Source: Klebsiella pneumoniae (GTDB taxonomy: Bacteria > Myxococcota_A > UBA796 > SXON01). From it: a stretch of 48,253 bases of DNA. The first letter of the stretch is position 1; every line of letters starts with the position of its first letter. Both the position numbers and the translations under genes were made by a program. The stretch spans positions 1-48,253 of the forward strand of contig CAMBIK010000003.1 of the NCBI GenBank assembly GCA_945867435.1, written 5' to 3'. The notes under the pieces are model-generated. The model was not told the origin of the DNA, did not search any database, and saw only the letters and a program-made list of their open reading frames with translations. Below are positions 33,007 through 41,898 of the stretch, in pieces.

Positions 33007-33984
33007 ATGCCTCGACCCGACGATGCCACGCTGCGCCGCACGCTGACCGCCATGCAGTACCAAGTCACCCAGGCCGATGCCACGGAACCGCCGTTCCGGA
33101 ACGCCTTCTGGGACCACCACGAGGCGGGAGACTACGTGTGCATCGTGAGCGGAGATCTGCTCTTCAGGTCGGAGGACAAGTTCGACTCAGGCACAGGATG
33201 GCCAAGCTTTACCCAGCCGATTCGCGCTGAAGCCGTGACCATGAAGGCGGATGGGTCCGGGGGGCGGCAGCGCGTGGAGGTGCGCTCCGCGGAGGGGGAT
33301 TCGCACCTCGGTCATGTTTTCCGCGACGGCCCCGCGCCGACCGGGATGCGGTACTGCATCAACTCAGCCTCGCTGCGCTTCGTTCCGCGAGCAGGCGCGG
33401 CGACAGCGGACTTGGCAGCCTTTGCCGCCACCTCCTGCGCCATCTCGGCTCCCGCGGTTGGCTGCGCCACCACCCTGGAGACCGCCATCCTCGCCGGGGG
33501 CTGCTTCTGGGGCATGGAGGAGCTGCTTCGGGCCGTACCCGGGGTGTTGGAAACGGAGGTCGGGTACACCGGCGGCGCCCTGGCGAACCCCGACTACACG
33601 GCCGTTCGCACGGGCCGCACCGGCCACGCCGAAGCCCTTCGCGTGACGTTCGACCCTGCGGTGCTGCCGTTCACCGAGCTGCTCCGTTCGTGGTTCTTCC
33701 TCATGCACGACCCGACCACGACCAACCGCCAGGGGAACGACATCGGCACCCAATATCGCTCGGCCATCTTCTTCACGACGGATGAGCAGAGGATTACCGC
33801 CGAATCGGTGAAGGCGCAGGTCGGGGCGTCGGGACAGTGGCACGCCCCCATCGTGACCGAGATCGTCGCGGCCGGCGACTTCACCCGCGCCGAGGACTAC
33901 CACCAGCGCTACCTCGAAGAGAATCCGGGTGGATACACCTGCCACTTCATGCGGAGGCCCAAGCCCGCAGGTGGTCGGGGCTGA
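33007..33984 (+). CDS. msrBA: fused peptide methionine sulfoxide reductase MsrB-MsrA
   Basis: The 325-residue fusion repairs both R- and S-methionine sulfoxide. The MsrB domain (about 10-130) has [22 protein letters not shown] and catalytic C117 in [11 protein letters not shown]; its CXXC zinc pairs are missing, as in zinc-free MsrB forms. The MsrA domain (about 158-318) has catalytic C166 in [14 protein letters not shown], and [14 protein letters not shown]. The order B then A is the reverse of PilB-type A-B fusions. No export signal is evident, so it is probably cytoplasmic. GGAG lies 6 nt before the ATG. Confidence 0.9.
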   Translation: MPRPDDATLRRTLTAMQYQVTQADATEPPFRNAFWDHHEAGDYVCIVSGDLLFRSEDKFDSGTGWPSFTQPIRAEAVTMKADGSGGRQRVEVRSAEGDSHLGHVFRDGPAPTGMRYCINSASLRFVPRAGAATADLAAFAATSCAISAPAVGCATTLETAILAGGCFWGMEELLRAVPGVLETEVGYTGGALANPDYTAVRTGRTGHAEALRVTFDPAVLPFTELLRSWFFLMHDPTTTNRQGNDIGTQYRSAIFFTTDEQRITAESVKAQVGASGQWHAPIVTEIVAAGDFTRAEDYHQRYLEENPGGYTCHFMRRPKPAGGRG

Positions 33985-33987
33985 CCG

Positions 33988-34404
33988 ATGCTCCTGCTCA
34001 TCCTCGCCTGCTCGGACCGCGGAACAAGCCCTCCGCCCCCGGTGCCCGCCGCGCCCGTGGGGATGGATGGACTCGGCGGCGGCACCACCACCATGGGCAT
34101 TCCCATCCCCCCCCGGGCACCGCCGCCTCCTCGGAAAAGCGAGGTCTGCCCTGAATGGGCGGATGGCGTCGTGGTGCCATCCGCTCTCTCCATCGTCGAG
34201 TGTACGGCCGGTCGGGTGGCCATGACCGGGCTCGCAGACGTGGTGGCGGCGTGCGGGGAGGTCCACGCGGAACTAGTTCGGGCGGGTTGGGAGCAGCGTG
34301 CCGCCGGCGTGTTCAGGTACGAACTCACCCGCGGCTCCCGCAAGGCCGAGCTGTTTTGTGCCGAGACCCCGGCTGGAATCGTCGTTACTCTCGCCGCGGA
34401 GTAG
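33988..34404 (+). CDS. small Pro-rich lipoprotein
   Basis: The 138-residue product begins MLLLILAC (Cys8), 3 bp after the msrBA stop. A Pro/Gly-rich tether (about 14-50) leads to a small domain with three Cys (EVCPEWADG, IVECTAGRV, AACGEV) and ELFCAETP near the end. No family is recognised. Position and spacing suggest cotranscription with msrBA. Confidence 0.5.
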   Translation: MLLLILACSDRGTSPPPPVPAAPVGMDGLGGGTTTMGIPIPPRAPPPPRKSEVCPEWADGVVVPSALSIVECTAGRVAMTGLADVVAACGEVHAELVRAGWEQRAAGVFRYELTRGSRKAELFCAETPAGIVVTLAAE

Positions 34405-34639
34405 CGCGAGCGATCCCCGAGACCGCTTCCTCCCCGTTTCTCCTGACGCCCCACGACCGTAAGCGCAGGGATGAAGCGAAAGCCAATCGCCCCACGCCCG
34501 CCCCCCGAGTACGCGTTCGCCCTCACGACTGAACCGGCTCGCGGTGCAGGCCATGTGGTGGATGCCACGCGCACCTGTGGCGCGGCCCTGATGTGGGCGG
34601 GCGAAGTGGAGACGCTTCTGCCTGTGCCTCTTTCCGACC
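34405..34639. other. 235-bp tail-to-tail intergenic region
   Basis: No hairpin terminator or recognisable gene is visible between the small lipoprotein stop and the end of the facing gene. A 70-codon frame at 34471-34683 exists but has no supporting feature. Confidence 0.4.
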
Positions 34640-36544
34640 CTACGGCCCCAGCTCTCCCACCCCCAGCCACCGCAGCGCGCTGACTGCCCAGGCGGGATCT
34701 CCCCCCCACGGCCTGGACCGGGGAGCCGAAACCGTGACGTACACCCAGTTTTCGGTACGCAGGTGCAGTCTGGCGTGCCCGGAAGAGTCCAGGGCAAAGG
34801 TGAAGTCGCCCAGGTTGGTGTGCGCCGTGGCCACGAGCGTGCCCATCCATCCCGGCGCGGAGGCCTCGACCGCGAGGGTCTCGTAGCGCTGGCCGGGGGG
34901 CGTGTGCAGCCACGCCACATCCACTCGCGGCCCGTTGCCAGCGCTTGCCAGGCGCGTGTTCAGGGCTCGCTCGGTGGCCGCGGCGTTGGGTGCTCCCACG
35001 AACGGCAGCCAGGTTCGCGCCGCAACGGGTTGGGCGTCGATCCAGGCGTTGGCCAGGGCTTCGAGGGCCGGCAGATCGGCCATCGAGTCTAGCCACAGCG
35101 CATCGGGGCGTACCGGCCAATCCCACGGTTGCGGTGCATCCGAAAAGCCAGCCTCGACCCAGGATGTATCCACGACCGTGAAGCGGCCGGCGCCGAGCCC
35201 CCCCCGCACCAGCGTGAGCCGGTCGAGGGCCCCGAAGCCCGCCCAATCGAGGGCGCCGTGTGCCGCGCGCCGTGTCGTGGAAACCGCACCCCAGGCCCAC
35301 ACATCGAGCGAGCGGGTGGCGCTGGTCACGAGCACGTTGTCGTGCGCGGCGCGGTCCACGACCGGCACCTCGTCATCCGCGACCAGGGTGGCCCACCCCA
35401 CCCCCTCGCCGCGAAGGGCGTGGATTGCGGTGGCCGCCAGGGTGCCCTGGTTCGCGTCGGGGGCCGCTTCCACAGCGAAGTCGGCCAGCAGCCCCCCCCC
35501 GATGGGCCACGGCGATCCCGCCCATTCCACCTCTGCGGCCATCGCAAGGGGCAGCACCACCTCGGCGTGGTCTTCGCCGCCCGTGAACCAGCCGCGCCAC
35601 GCCGCGTAGCGCGGCCCCGCCCACACCCAGACCTCGCCGGGCTGAACTCCCAACGGGGCGCGCCCCCCCCCCGCCCCCAGCGGCACATCGAGCGCGCCGA
35701 GGTGGACCGTGGCCGCGAGGTCTGCCCCGTGATCGTCGCGAACTCGGACCGTGAGGCCACCGCAGCCTAGCTTCGCCAGGCCTTCGTAGATGCAGCCCTC
35801 GCGAGCGCCCGTGAGCACGGTCCCCACCACTGCTACGCCCACTGCGCGGCCGTCGATGACCGGCACGCGGTCCACGACGCGCCCCGCCAGGGACACCTCC
35901 AGCATGTCGGCATCGAGGGTCACGTCGAAGGCTTCTCCGTCGGCCCAGAGGTCGCCCGGCGAAAGGGCGACACCGGAGAACGCGGCGAGAGGCACCTGTC
36001 CCCACCCATCGGCCTCCGGCGGCGGCACCTCGGCCACCTCCACCCCGAAGAAGGCACCCTCGCTGCGGGCCACGGGGCCCACATGGTCGGCCGCGGGCAG
36101 AGGCACCCAAGTGCCTGCGAGCAAGGTGCCATCGGGGTCTTCGATGCTAAGGCGCAACGTATCGGCCTCCAGCCGGTACACGACGCCGGGCAGGCGCAGC
36201 TCTGCGAAGCCTTCGCCTTGTTCGGCGACCACGGTGCCTCGGTCCCCGTGGGGCATCAACTCCATCAGCAGGTCCGCGCCGCCCACTTCGGCTGCGTCGA
36301 TGAGCGTTCCTCCTTCCTCTCCAAGCTGCGTGAGGGAGGCGTAGGTGTCCCGCACGACGAAGCGGGCTTGGGCGTTCTCGATCAGCCAGTCGTCCACGCG
36401 CCCCTCGCCGCCGCCGACCCGCTCCTCGTCGCACGCGATCCTTCGGGATCGAACCTCGCCTGCGGCCAATTCCCGCGGATCGCAGGCCTCGGCGAGCGCG
36501 CCAGGATCCGCCGCGCAGCTGATCCACAAGGCCAGGGCGAGCAC
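34640..36544 (-). CDS. large lipoprotein of unknown function
   Basis: The 634-residue protein starts at GTG 36544, directly after the stop of the AAA+ gene, with leader ending WISC (lipobox Cys10). The N-terminal part (about 25-90: EVRSRRIACDEERVGGGEG, WLIENAQARFVVRDTYASL) recalls Myxococcota lipoproteins that carry PHP/CehA-like domains further on, but the metal-binding histidines of such a domain are not evident here. The rest is beta-rich with many Asp, Gly and Trp. A run of ten C at 35663-35672 lies in the coding sequence (G-run on the coding strand). It probably shares a transcript with the ATPase. Confidence 0.5.
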   Translation of the reverse strand: MLALALWISCAADPGALAEACDPRELAAGEVRSRRIACDEERVGGGEGRVDDWLIENAQARFVVRDTYASLTQLGEEGGTLIDAAEVGGADLLMELMPHGDRGTVVAEQGEGFAELRLPGVVYRLEADTLRLSIEDPDGTLLAGTWVPLPAADHVGPVARSEGAFFGVEVAEVPPPEADGWGQVPLAAFSGVALSPGDLWADGEAFDVTLDADMLEVSLAGRVVDRVPVIDGRAVGVAVVGTVLTGAREGCIYEGLAKLGCGGLTVRVRDDHGADLAATVHLGALDVPLGAGGGRAPLGVQPGEVWVWAGPRYAAWRGWFTGGEDHAEVVLPLAMAAEVEWAGSPWPIGGGLLADFAVEAAPDANQGTLAATAIHALRGEGVGWATLVADDEVPVVDRAAHDNVLVTSATRSLDVWAWGAVSTTRRAAHGALDWAGFGALDRLTLVRGGLGAGRFTVVDTSWVEAGFSDAPQPWDWPVRPDALWLDSMADLPALEALANAWIDAQPVAARTWLPFVGAPNAAATERALNTRLASAGNGPRVDVAWLHTPPGQRYETLAVEASAPGWMGTLVATAHTNLGDFTFALDSSGHARLHLRTENWVYVTVSAPRSRPWGGDPAWAVSALRWLGVGELGP

Positions 36545-38635
36545 CTACAAGTCCTTCACGAACTCGTAGTAGTCGGCGAAGTGGACGCGATTCACCTGCT
36601 TCCCCATCTTGATCATCTCTCGAGCCACGGCTTCCACGGCATGGCGCATGCACACTTGTTCCCGCCGAGCGGAAGCCAGAATGCACGCGTTGATCGCGCT
36701 GTTCACGATGCCGCCGCCGGCCAGGGCGAACTGGTTGGCCAGGTAGGCCAGGTCGAGATCGTCTCCCCGCGGGGCGGAGGGGGGAATCGCCTTTTCCCAG
36801 AGCTTCTGCCGCATTTCGGCGGTGGGCATCGGAAACTCGACCACCGCGCCGAACCGACGCAAGAACGCTTCGTCGATGTTCTCCTGAAGGTTGGTGGTGA
36901 GGATGGCGCAGCCCTCGAACACTTCGAGACGTTGCAGGAGGAAGCTGACTTCCTGGTTGGCGAAGCGGTCCTGCGCCTGCTTTACTTCGCCACGCGAACC
37001 GAACAAGGCATCGGCTTCGTCGAAGAGGATCACGGCCGTTCCGCCCTCTGCGGCATCGAAGATCTCCCGCAGGTTCTTCTCCGTTTCACCCACCCACCTG
37101 GAGATCACGCTGGAGAGATCCACGCGAAACAGGTCCAGGCCCAGCGACCCGGCGATGACCTCGGCGGCCATGGTCTTGCCCGTGCCGGGGCCGCCTGAAA
37201 ACAAGGCTTTGATGCCGTAGCCCCGCGCCCGGACCTTGCTGCCGCCCCAGCGGTGGTACACATTTTCCTGTTCGGACAGGTAGTGCGTGAGATGGTGAAG
37301 CTGGTCCTTCACCTTGTCGGTGATGATCAGGTCATCCATCTTGAACTGGGGGATGACATGCTGGGCGAGCCCCTTGAACTCGGGGCGGGACAGCTCCCGC
37401 GCGGCAGACCACAACAGCTCGACCGCCGGTTCTCTCCCGCCCGCCTCGGCCGCGGCGCGTTCGATCACCCGCGGAATCGTGGTGCCGCCGACGCTGTAGA
37501 AGCGTTCGGAGATGTCAGAAGCGATGGCGGCCGACCATCCCTTCCGCTCCAGCGATACGGTCCATGCTTCGACCCTTTCTTCCAGGGTCGTGCGGCCGAC
37601 GTGTACGGTAACGCTGGGCCGTTCCGCCCCTAAGAGCCCCGAGATCGCCCGGCGGTCGCTTCCCGAGACCAGGACCGGGTAGGGCAGCGTGGCCAGCGCC
37701 ACCCCGAGGGCCATCAGCCCGTTTCGAAGCGCGGGATCTTCCTGAGCCGGCGCCACGTTGATCACATACGGGAGCGCCCCGCTCAAGCGCAGCTCCCGGA
37801 TGAGATCCCAGGGCTCATCCAGGTATTGCCGGGCTCGTTCCAGATCGATCCGGACCAACGGACGGCCGACGAAGCGGGCGAGCGACTGGGCCACCCCTTC
37901 CCGCAGGCCCACCGTGCTGCCGACCACCGCTACGGTGACGGCGGTCTTGAGGGTGTCCCCGAGGTCTTCGATCCGGCTCCGGGTGGGCGCCGGGATGAAC
38001 GGTTCGAGGCGGGTATCGATGGGGGTGAAGCCGACGCCGGCCGGAAGTTCCCCTTCCTCCAGAAACCACCTTACCAGTCGCGGGGTTGGGTGGAGGCGGC
38101 GCGAGGTGTGGGTTTCAAAGCCATCGGGCGGGTTCAACAGCAGCAGTCGGTTTCGGACCAGCGCCCCGCCGGGCAGAAGCCGGGATTGCAGGGCGAGTCG
38201 CTCGCGGCGCCCGGCGCGCAGCACGCGCGTGGCCATGTCCACTGTAAGGTAGGCCTGGTTCAGATTGTCGTTGAGGTAGGCAAAGATCTTGCCGTACCCC
38301 GCGCTGATTTCGGGAGCGAGGGCGAGCAGCACCAGGTCGGCATCATCCCCATCGAGGTCGAAGGCTTCCCGAAACAGGGAAAAGCGGCCTCCCGGCGCGT
38401 CGCGCATCGCGGTGGAGGCGAGTACGGCTTCTTCCAGCCCATCCGGCCCGCTGGCGTAGTCGATTTCGCCGTGGGCACGCAAGAGCGCATCCACTTCGTC
38501 GTCGGTGATCACCGAGCCCCAGAACTGGCCTTTGGCGCGCATCGCCGGTCGCGAACGCTGCCGCCGCACCGCCCGCAGCAGCAACAGGTCGGTGCGACGG
38601 AGCCGCCGGGCGAGGTCATCGAACACGTTGTCCAT
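36545..38635 (-). CDS. two-domain AAA+ ATPase resembling contractile-injection-system ATPases
   Basis: The 696-residue protein has an N-terminal helical/winged region (1-220), a degenerate ATPase domain (about 230-390) where the P-loop reads GSTVGLREG, and an intact C-terminal AAA+ domain: Walker [29 protein letters not shown], Walker [14 protein letters not shown], sensor [18 protein letters not shown] and the Arg finger pair [10 protein letters not shown]. This architecture matches the ATPases encoded with extracellular contractile injection systems (Afp15-like), but stand-alone copies exist. No sheath, tube or baseplate gene is in the window. It may remodel a protein complex; the target is unknown. 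Confidence 0.7.
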   Translation of the reverse strand: MDNVFDDLARRLRRTDLLLLRAVRRQRSRPAMRAKGQFWGSVITDDEVDALLRAHGEIDYASGPDGLEEAVLASTAMRDAPGGRFSLFREAFDLDGDDADLVLLALAPEISAGYGKIFAYLNDNLNQAYLTVDMATRVLRAGRRERLALQSRLLPGGALVRNRLLLLNPPDGFETHTSRRLHPTPRLVRWFLEEGELPAGVGFTPIDTRLEPFIPAPTRSRIEDLGDTLKTAVTVAVVGSTVGLREGVAQSLARFVGRPLVRIDLERARQYLDEPWDLIRELRLSGALPYVINVAPAQEDPALRNGLMALGVALATLPYPVLVSGSDRRAISGLLGAERPSVTVHVGRTTLEERVEAWTVSLERKGWSAAIASDISERFYSVGGTTIPRVIERAAAEAGGREPAVELLWSAARELSRPEFKGLAQHVIPQFKMDDLIITDKVKDQLHHLTHYLSEQENVYHRWGGSKVRARGYGIKALFSGGPGTGKTMAAEVIAGSLGLDLFRVDLSSVISRWVGETEKNLREIFDAAEGGTAVILFDEADALFGSRGEVKQAQDRFANQEVSFLLQRLEVFEGCAILTTNLQENIDEAFLRRFGAVVEFPMPTAEMRQKLWEKAIPPSAPRGDDLDLAYLANQFALAGGGIVNSAINACILASARREQVCMRHAVEAVAREMIKMGKQVNRVHFADYYEFVKDL

Positions 38636-38643
38636 CGCGGCTG

Positions 38644-38661
38644 AGCGTAACGTGGTACACC
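38644..38661. promoter_or_regulatory. divergent start-proximal -10-like hexamers (AAA+ / MopE-like)
   Basis: TACGCT (minus, 38649-38644) ends 8 nt before the ATPase ATG. TACACC (plus, 38656-38661) ends 6 nt before ATG 38668. The whole divergent interval is only 32 bp, so both transcripts would start at or near the initiation codons. Confidence 0.3.
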
Positions 38662-38667
38662 GGGGCC

Positions 38668-39507
38668 ATGCTGCTCTTCTGCCTGTTCGCCTGCTTCACT
38701 CGCCCTGATCCCGCCTTCGACTCGGCCGGGGACACCGCTGCCGACACCGCCGCCGACACCGCTGCCGACACGGACTGCGGAAGCGACGCCGACTGCGACG
38801 GCTACCTAGTGGACGACGACTGCGATGACCAGGACGCCCTGATCCACCCTGGAGCCGCCGAATCCTGCGATGGTCTGGACAACGACTGCGACACCGAGGT
38901 CGACGAGGAAGCAGGGGGCACCTACTACACCGACGCGGATGGCGATGGCTACGGGGATCCGGCGGGGGCGATGCAGGCGTGCGAACGCCCTGAACAGGCC
39001 GCCGACAACGGGGCCGACTGCAACGACACCGACTCCGGCATCCATCCCGACGCCGAAGAGGTTCCCAACGGCCTGGACGACAACTGCGATGGGCAGGCCG
39101 ATGAGGGCCTTTCGAGTGGGGCGACCCTCACCGCCGTAGACGTGGCGTGGGACAGCAGCGGAGCCTCCATCACGGTGGAAGGCTCGGCTGCGGGCTGGAG
39201 CCTCGGCATCGCGGAAACGCGCGCGGGGGACCAGGGGTGGTACGGTGAATCCTGCATCCTCGGCAGCCAGCCGCTGGGGTACGACGACTACGGGTGGGAT
39301 GTCTGTCACACCCTGGGGGCCGCGGGGGGGCGCCTGACCGGCGTGTTTACCCCGAGCGATGTCGAAGATGGGAGCACCCTGTTCAACGACACGCTGGATG
39401 CCGCCGGAAACATGACCTACATGCTCACCGCAGACGATGCCTCGGCCTGTTGGGTGTGGGGGAATGAGCCTCGGTACTATGTGGCCTTTGGATGCACGGA
39501 GATCTGA
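38668..39507 (+). CDS. MopE-like lipoprotein with putative metal-binding repeats
   Basis: The 279-residue lipoprotein (leader MLLFCLFAC, Cys9) has a tether made of a tandem repeat (DTAADTAADTAADT, encoded by near-identical 12-bp units at about 38731-38770). Two putative metal-binding motifs of PF11617 type follow: DCDDQDALIHPGAAESCDG-type and DCNDTDSGIHPDAEEVPNG-type segments, with DADGDGYGDP between them. Asp-rich loops of this sort bind calcium or copper in MopE relatives. The C-terminal 130 residues are a unique domain with Cys pairs. It is divergent from the AAA+ gene. Confidence 0.8.
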   Translation: MLLFCLFACFTRPDPAFDSAGDTAADTAADTAADTDCGSDADCDGYLVDDDCDDQDALIHPGAAESCDGLDNDCDTEVDEEAGGTYYTDADGDGYGDPAGAMQACERPEQAADNGADCNDTDSGIHPDAEEVPNGLDDNCDGQADEGLSSGATLTAVDVAWDSSGASITVEGSAAGWSLGIAETRAGDQGWYGESCILGSQPLGYDDYGWDVCHTLGAAGGRLTGVFTPSDVEDGSTLFNDTLDAAGNMTYMLTADDASACWVWGNEPRYYVAFGCTEI

Positions 39508-39665
39508 AGGCGTGAGCACGCGAAAGCCCCGGCGGCCACCTCGGGCCGCGTCGCCCTCCGGCGCCGGCAGCCTCCTCCAGCTCCGTGAGCCCCTGGCTCT
39601 CTTCCAGGGTCGGCCAAGGACTCGCACCCTCGATGATCTCGGCCATCCCTAGCTGAAGCGCGCCC

Positions 39666-40532
39666 CTACCAAATCTTCCACCACGCCTTCTTCTGCTCTT
39701 CGGCGGGCGCGGGAGTCGCTGCGGGGGTCGGCACCGGGCCGAATGACGTGACTGAAACGGGCGGCGTGGGCTTCAGGGTGACCGCGGCGGCCGCGCGTGA
39801 GCGGGGTGGTGCCTTCACCGCAGCGGCTTCCGCCGCTGTCGCAGAAGGGGCCACAGGGGGGGCAACGGCGCGAGCGAGTTCGTCGGTGTTGGCGTCGTCG
39901 TCGAACGGGACGGTGCCTGCCGGCATGGGCTTTTCCGCCGCCGGCACGGCCGCTTCCGCCACCGGCTTGGCCGCAGGCTTCTTCTTCCCCGGGGCCTTTT
40001 TCTTGGTCGGCGGGGCGGCGGGTGCGAGCAGGGCGGCGAGCCCGGTCACATCCGCAGCGGCGGCGGCCAGCACGGCGACAGGATCTTCCGCCCGGACGAT
40101 CTTCCGCCGCGTGAAGAACGACGATGCCGACTTCGGCGCGCCGGCCGTTCCCGCAAGGCCCACCACATCAAGGCCCCAGGCGGCGACAGTCAAGAACTCT
40201 CCGAGCGTGCGCGCCACCACGATCGACCCTTCGATCGGGTTGGCGATGTACACGACCGGACAATCGGCCCATGGGCGTTCCTCTCGCCGCCACAGCGCGT
40301 AAAATCCTCCTTTCCCGCGCCGGAGGAAGCCGAGCAGCTGGGGCAGGGCCGGGTGGGAAGCCCCGATCTGGTCGGCCAGCGCAGCCGGATCGACCAATTC
40401 CACCTCGGCGAAGGGTGCCCAGGTCCCGACGCGGGCCTTGGCGAAGCCTTCCGACGACAGGAATGCGGCAGGCACTTCGCCGCGAAAGACGTTGGCGACA
40501 AAGCCGGCGTAAGCGTGAGCGGGGGCGGCCAT
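39666..40532 (-). CDS. SUKH/SMI1-like protein with basic Ala/Pro/Lys tail
   Basis: The N-terminal domain (about 1-165 of 288 residues) fits a SUKH (SMI1/KNR4) pattern: LPQLLGFLRRGKGGFYALW, CPVVYIANPIEGSIVVART and LGEFLTVAAWGLD. The rest is low-complexity (APPTKKKAPGKKKPAAKP and later Pro/Ala/Thr repeats) and resembles histone H1-like tails. SUKH proteins are often immunity proteins against contact-dependent toxins, yet no toxin gene is adjacent. ATG 40532 follows GAGGTG; GTG 40538 is the alternative. Confidence 0.5.
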   Translation of the reverse strand: MAAPAHAYAGFVANVFRGEVPAAFLSSEGFAKARVGTWAPFAEVELVDPAALADQIGASHPALPQLLGFLRRGKGGFYALWRREERPWADCPVVYIANPIEGSIVVARTLGEFLTVAAWGLDVVGLAGTAGAPKSASSFFTRRKIVRAEDPVAVLAAAAADVTGLAALLAPAAPPTKKKAPGKKKPAAKPVAEAAVPAAEKPMPAGTVPFDDDANTDELARAVAPPVAPSATAAEAAAVKAPPRSRAAAAVTLKPTPPVSVTSFGPVPTPAATPAPAEEQKKAWWKIW

Positions 40533-40571
40533 CAGCACCTCGAACGAAAGGCTAACCCAACGCCTGCCGGT

Positions 40572-41831
40572 TCATTCAACTACGTCGTCGATGCCCCTCG
40601 GCTCGATCAGGAATTGAGGCACATCGTCGTAGCTCGTGTAGTAGAGCGGGCCCGTGATGCTGGACCAGGTCGTGCCTGGCTCCGCCTCAATCTGCATGAA
40701 CAGGTTGTCGATGTACAGCCCACGGTCGGTGAGCACTGTGCCCCATTCATCGACCGAAACCGCGGTCAGCCCCTCGACCTGGATGAGCGCGGACTGCCAT
40801 GGCTCCCAGTCCGCCACGTCGGCAGGGACGGTCGAAACGGTGGGCTCCGCCACGCCGGTCTCCACCATCGTGCCCCCCCCAAACAAGCTGATCTCCATCA
40901 ACCCGTAGTAGTTGGAGACCGTGCCCGTCACGTCGAACGTCATGCCGGGCTCCCACCAGGTCCACCCTGCCGGGTCGTACACCACGATGCCGCTGGATTC
41001 GCCCCCCCCCGCGTCCTGTACGAAGAGGTACGTGCGGTCCTTGTCTTCGCCGAAGCTGGGGGCGGTCGAAACCACGCCGACCACCCGTACGGGGCCGCAT
41101 ACGCCATCGGTACGGATGCCGTGTACGGTGGTATCGACCGTTGCGCCCGGCCCGTAGCCGCCCAGGTCCGCGGCGGTCCGATTGTTCAAGGACCATGCTT
41201 CGTACTGGTAGAATACGATGCCCGTCACGCTGTCGAAGTGACCGCGGCAGTCGTAGTCGTTGTACATGAAGCCGTCGTCGAGGCCGATGCCAGCGGTGAG
41301 CATCCCCGTGCTGTAGGCGTTGATCGATTCCACGGTCTGGTCGGTCACGGTCACAGGCACGCTCTCCCACGCATCCCAATCCACGCCGACGCCATCCCCA
41401 AGGTCGGCGGGAGCGGGCAGAGTGCCCTGGCCGGTGCGTTCGATGGAGGAAGCATCCCCCACGACCAGCTCGGTCCACCCGAAGTAGTCGCTGATCTTGC
41501 CGCTGATGGTGACTTCGTCCCCCACCGCGAGCGAAAGTTCGCTTCCGAACTGACCCTGGGACCACACATAGAGGCCGCTGCGCTCGCCGCCCGCCGGGTC
41601 CTGGACGAAGAACCCGTCGGACTTGCCGCTGTCGGTGTCGGCGCGGGTCAAGGGCGAACTGACCAGGATGCCGGTCAGCGTGACCGTTTCGCCGTCACCC
41701 ACGTCGCCGTTGCGCACGTCGAAGATTGTTGCGCCGCCTCCGCCGCCTCCCGAGTCGCCGCCATCGGAAGCGGTGTCCGTGTCCTTTGCAACCGGATCGA
41801 GGCAGGCGGAAAGCGTGAAGAGGGCGAACAT
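40572..41831 (-). CDS. lipoprotein with tandem OB-fold-like domains
   Basis: The 419-residue lipoprotein has leader MFALFTLSAC (Cys10) and a tether DTDTASDGGDSGGGGGG. OB-fold-like units follow, each with a strand-turn pattern such as VGDEVTISGKISDYFGWTEL and PGMTFDVTGTVSNYYGLMEI, resembling the YhcR/DUF5689-type modules found in secreted nucleases. The catalytic domain those modules usually accompany is absent. A ligand-binding surface protein is a reasonable inference. Two runs of eight and nine C (40873-40880 and 41002-41010) lie in the gene. Confidence 0.6.
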   Translation of the reverse strand: MFALFTLSACLDPVAKDTDTASDGGDSGGGGGGATIFDVRNGDVGDGETVTLTGILVSSPLTRADTDSGKSDGFFVQDPAGGERSGLYVWSQGQFGSELSLAVGDEVTISGKISDYFGWTELVVGDASSIERTGQGTLPAPADLGDGVGVDWDAWESVPVTVTDQTVESINAYSTGMLTAGIGLDDGFMYNDYDCRGHFDSVTGIVFYQYEAWSLNNRTAADLGGYGPGATVDTTVHGIRTDGVCGPVRVVGVVSTAPSFGEDKDRTYLFVQDAGGGESSGIVVYDPAGWTWWEPGMTFDVTGTVSNYYGLMEISLFGGGTMVETGVAEPTVSTVPADVADWEPWQSALIQVEGLTAVSVDEWGTVLTDRGLYIDNLFMQIEAEPGTTWSSITGPLYYTSYDDVPQFLIEPRGIDDVVE

Positions 41832-41855
41832 GGGGGACTCCGCGTTAGGGCGTGC

Positions 41856-41884
41856 TGTCTACACGGAGATGCGGCGCGTGACAA
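41856..41884 (-). promoter_or_regulatory. possible promoter of the OB-fold lipoprotein gene
   Basis: On the minus strand TTGTCA (41884-41879) and TAGACA (41861-41856) are spaced by 17 bp, placing the start about 18 nt before ATG 41831. The -35 matches the consensus in five of six bases. Confidence 0.4.
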
Positions 41885-41898
41885 GCCCAGTTGCAGCG

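Noticed and set aside
34471..34683. 70-codon frame on the plus strand
   Set aside because: It overlaps the facing lipoprotein gene, is Pro/Ala-rich and has no supporting motif; only a weak ribosome binding site.
36545..38635. A complete contractile injection system locus
   Set aside because: Only the ATPase resembles such systems; no structural component gene is present in the window.
38731..38770. Short tandem repeats taken as a CRISPR-like array
   Set aside because: They are 12-bp codon repeats encoding a DTAA tether inside a lipoprotein gene; there are no spacers.
39425..39646. 73-codon frame on the minus strand after the SUKH-like gene
   Set aside because: It overlaps the MopE-like gene by 83 bp, becomes Arg/Pro-rich, and has no recognisable domain.
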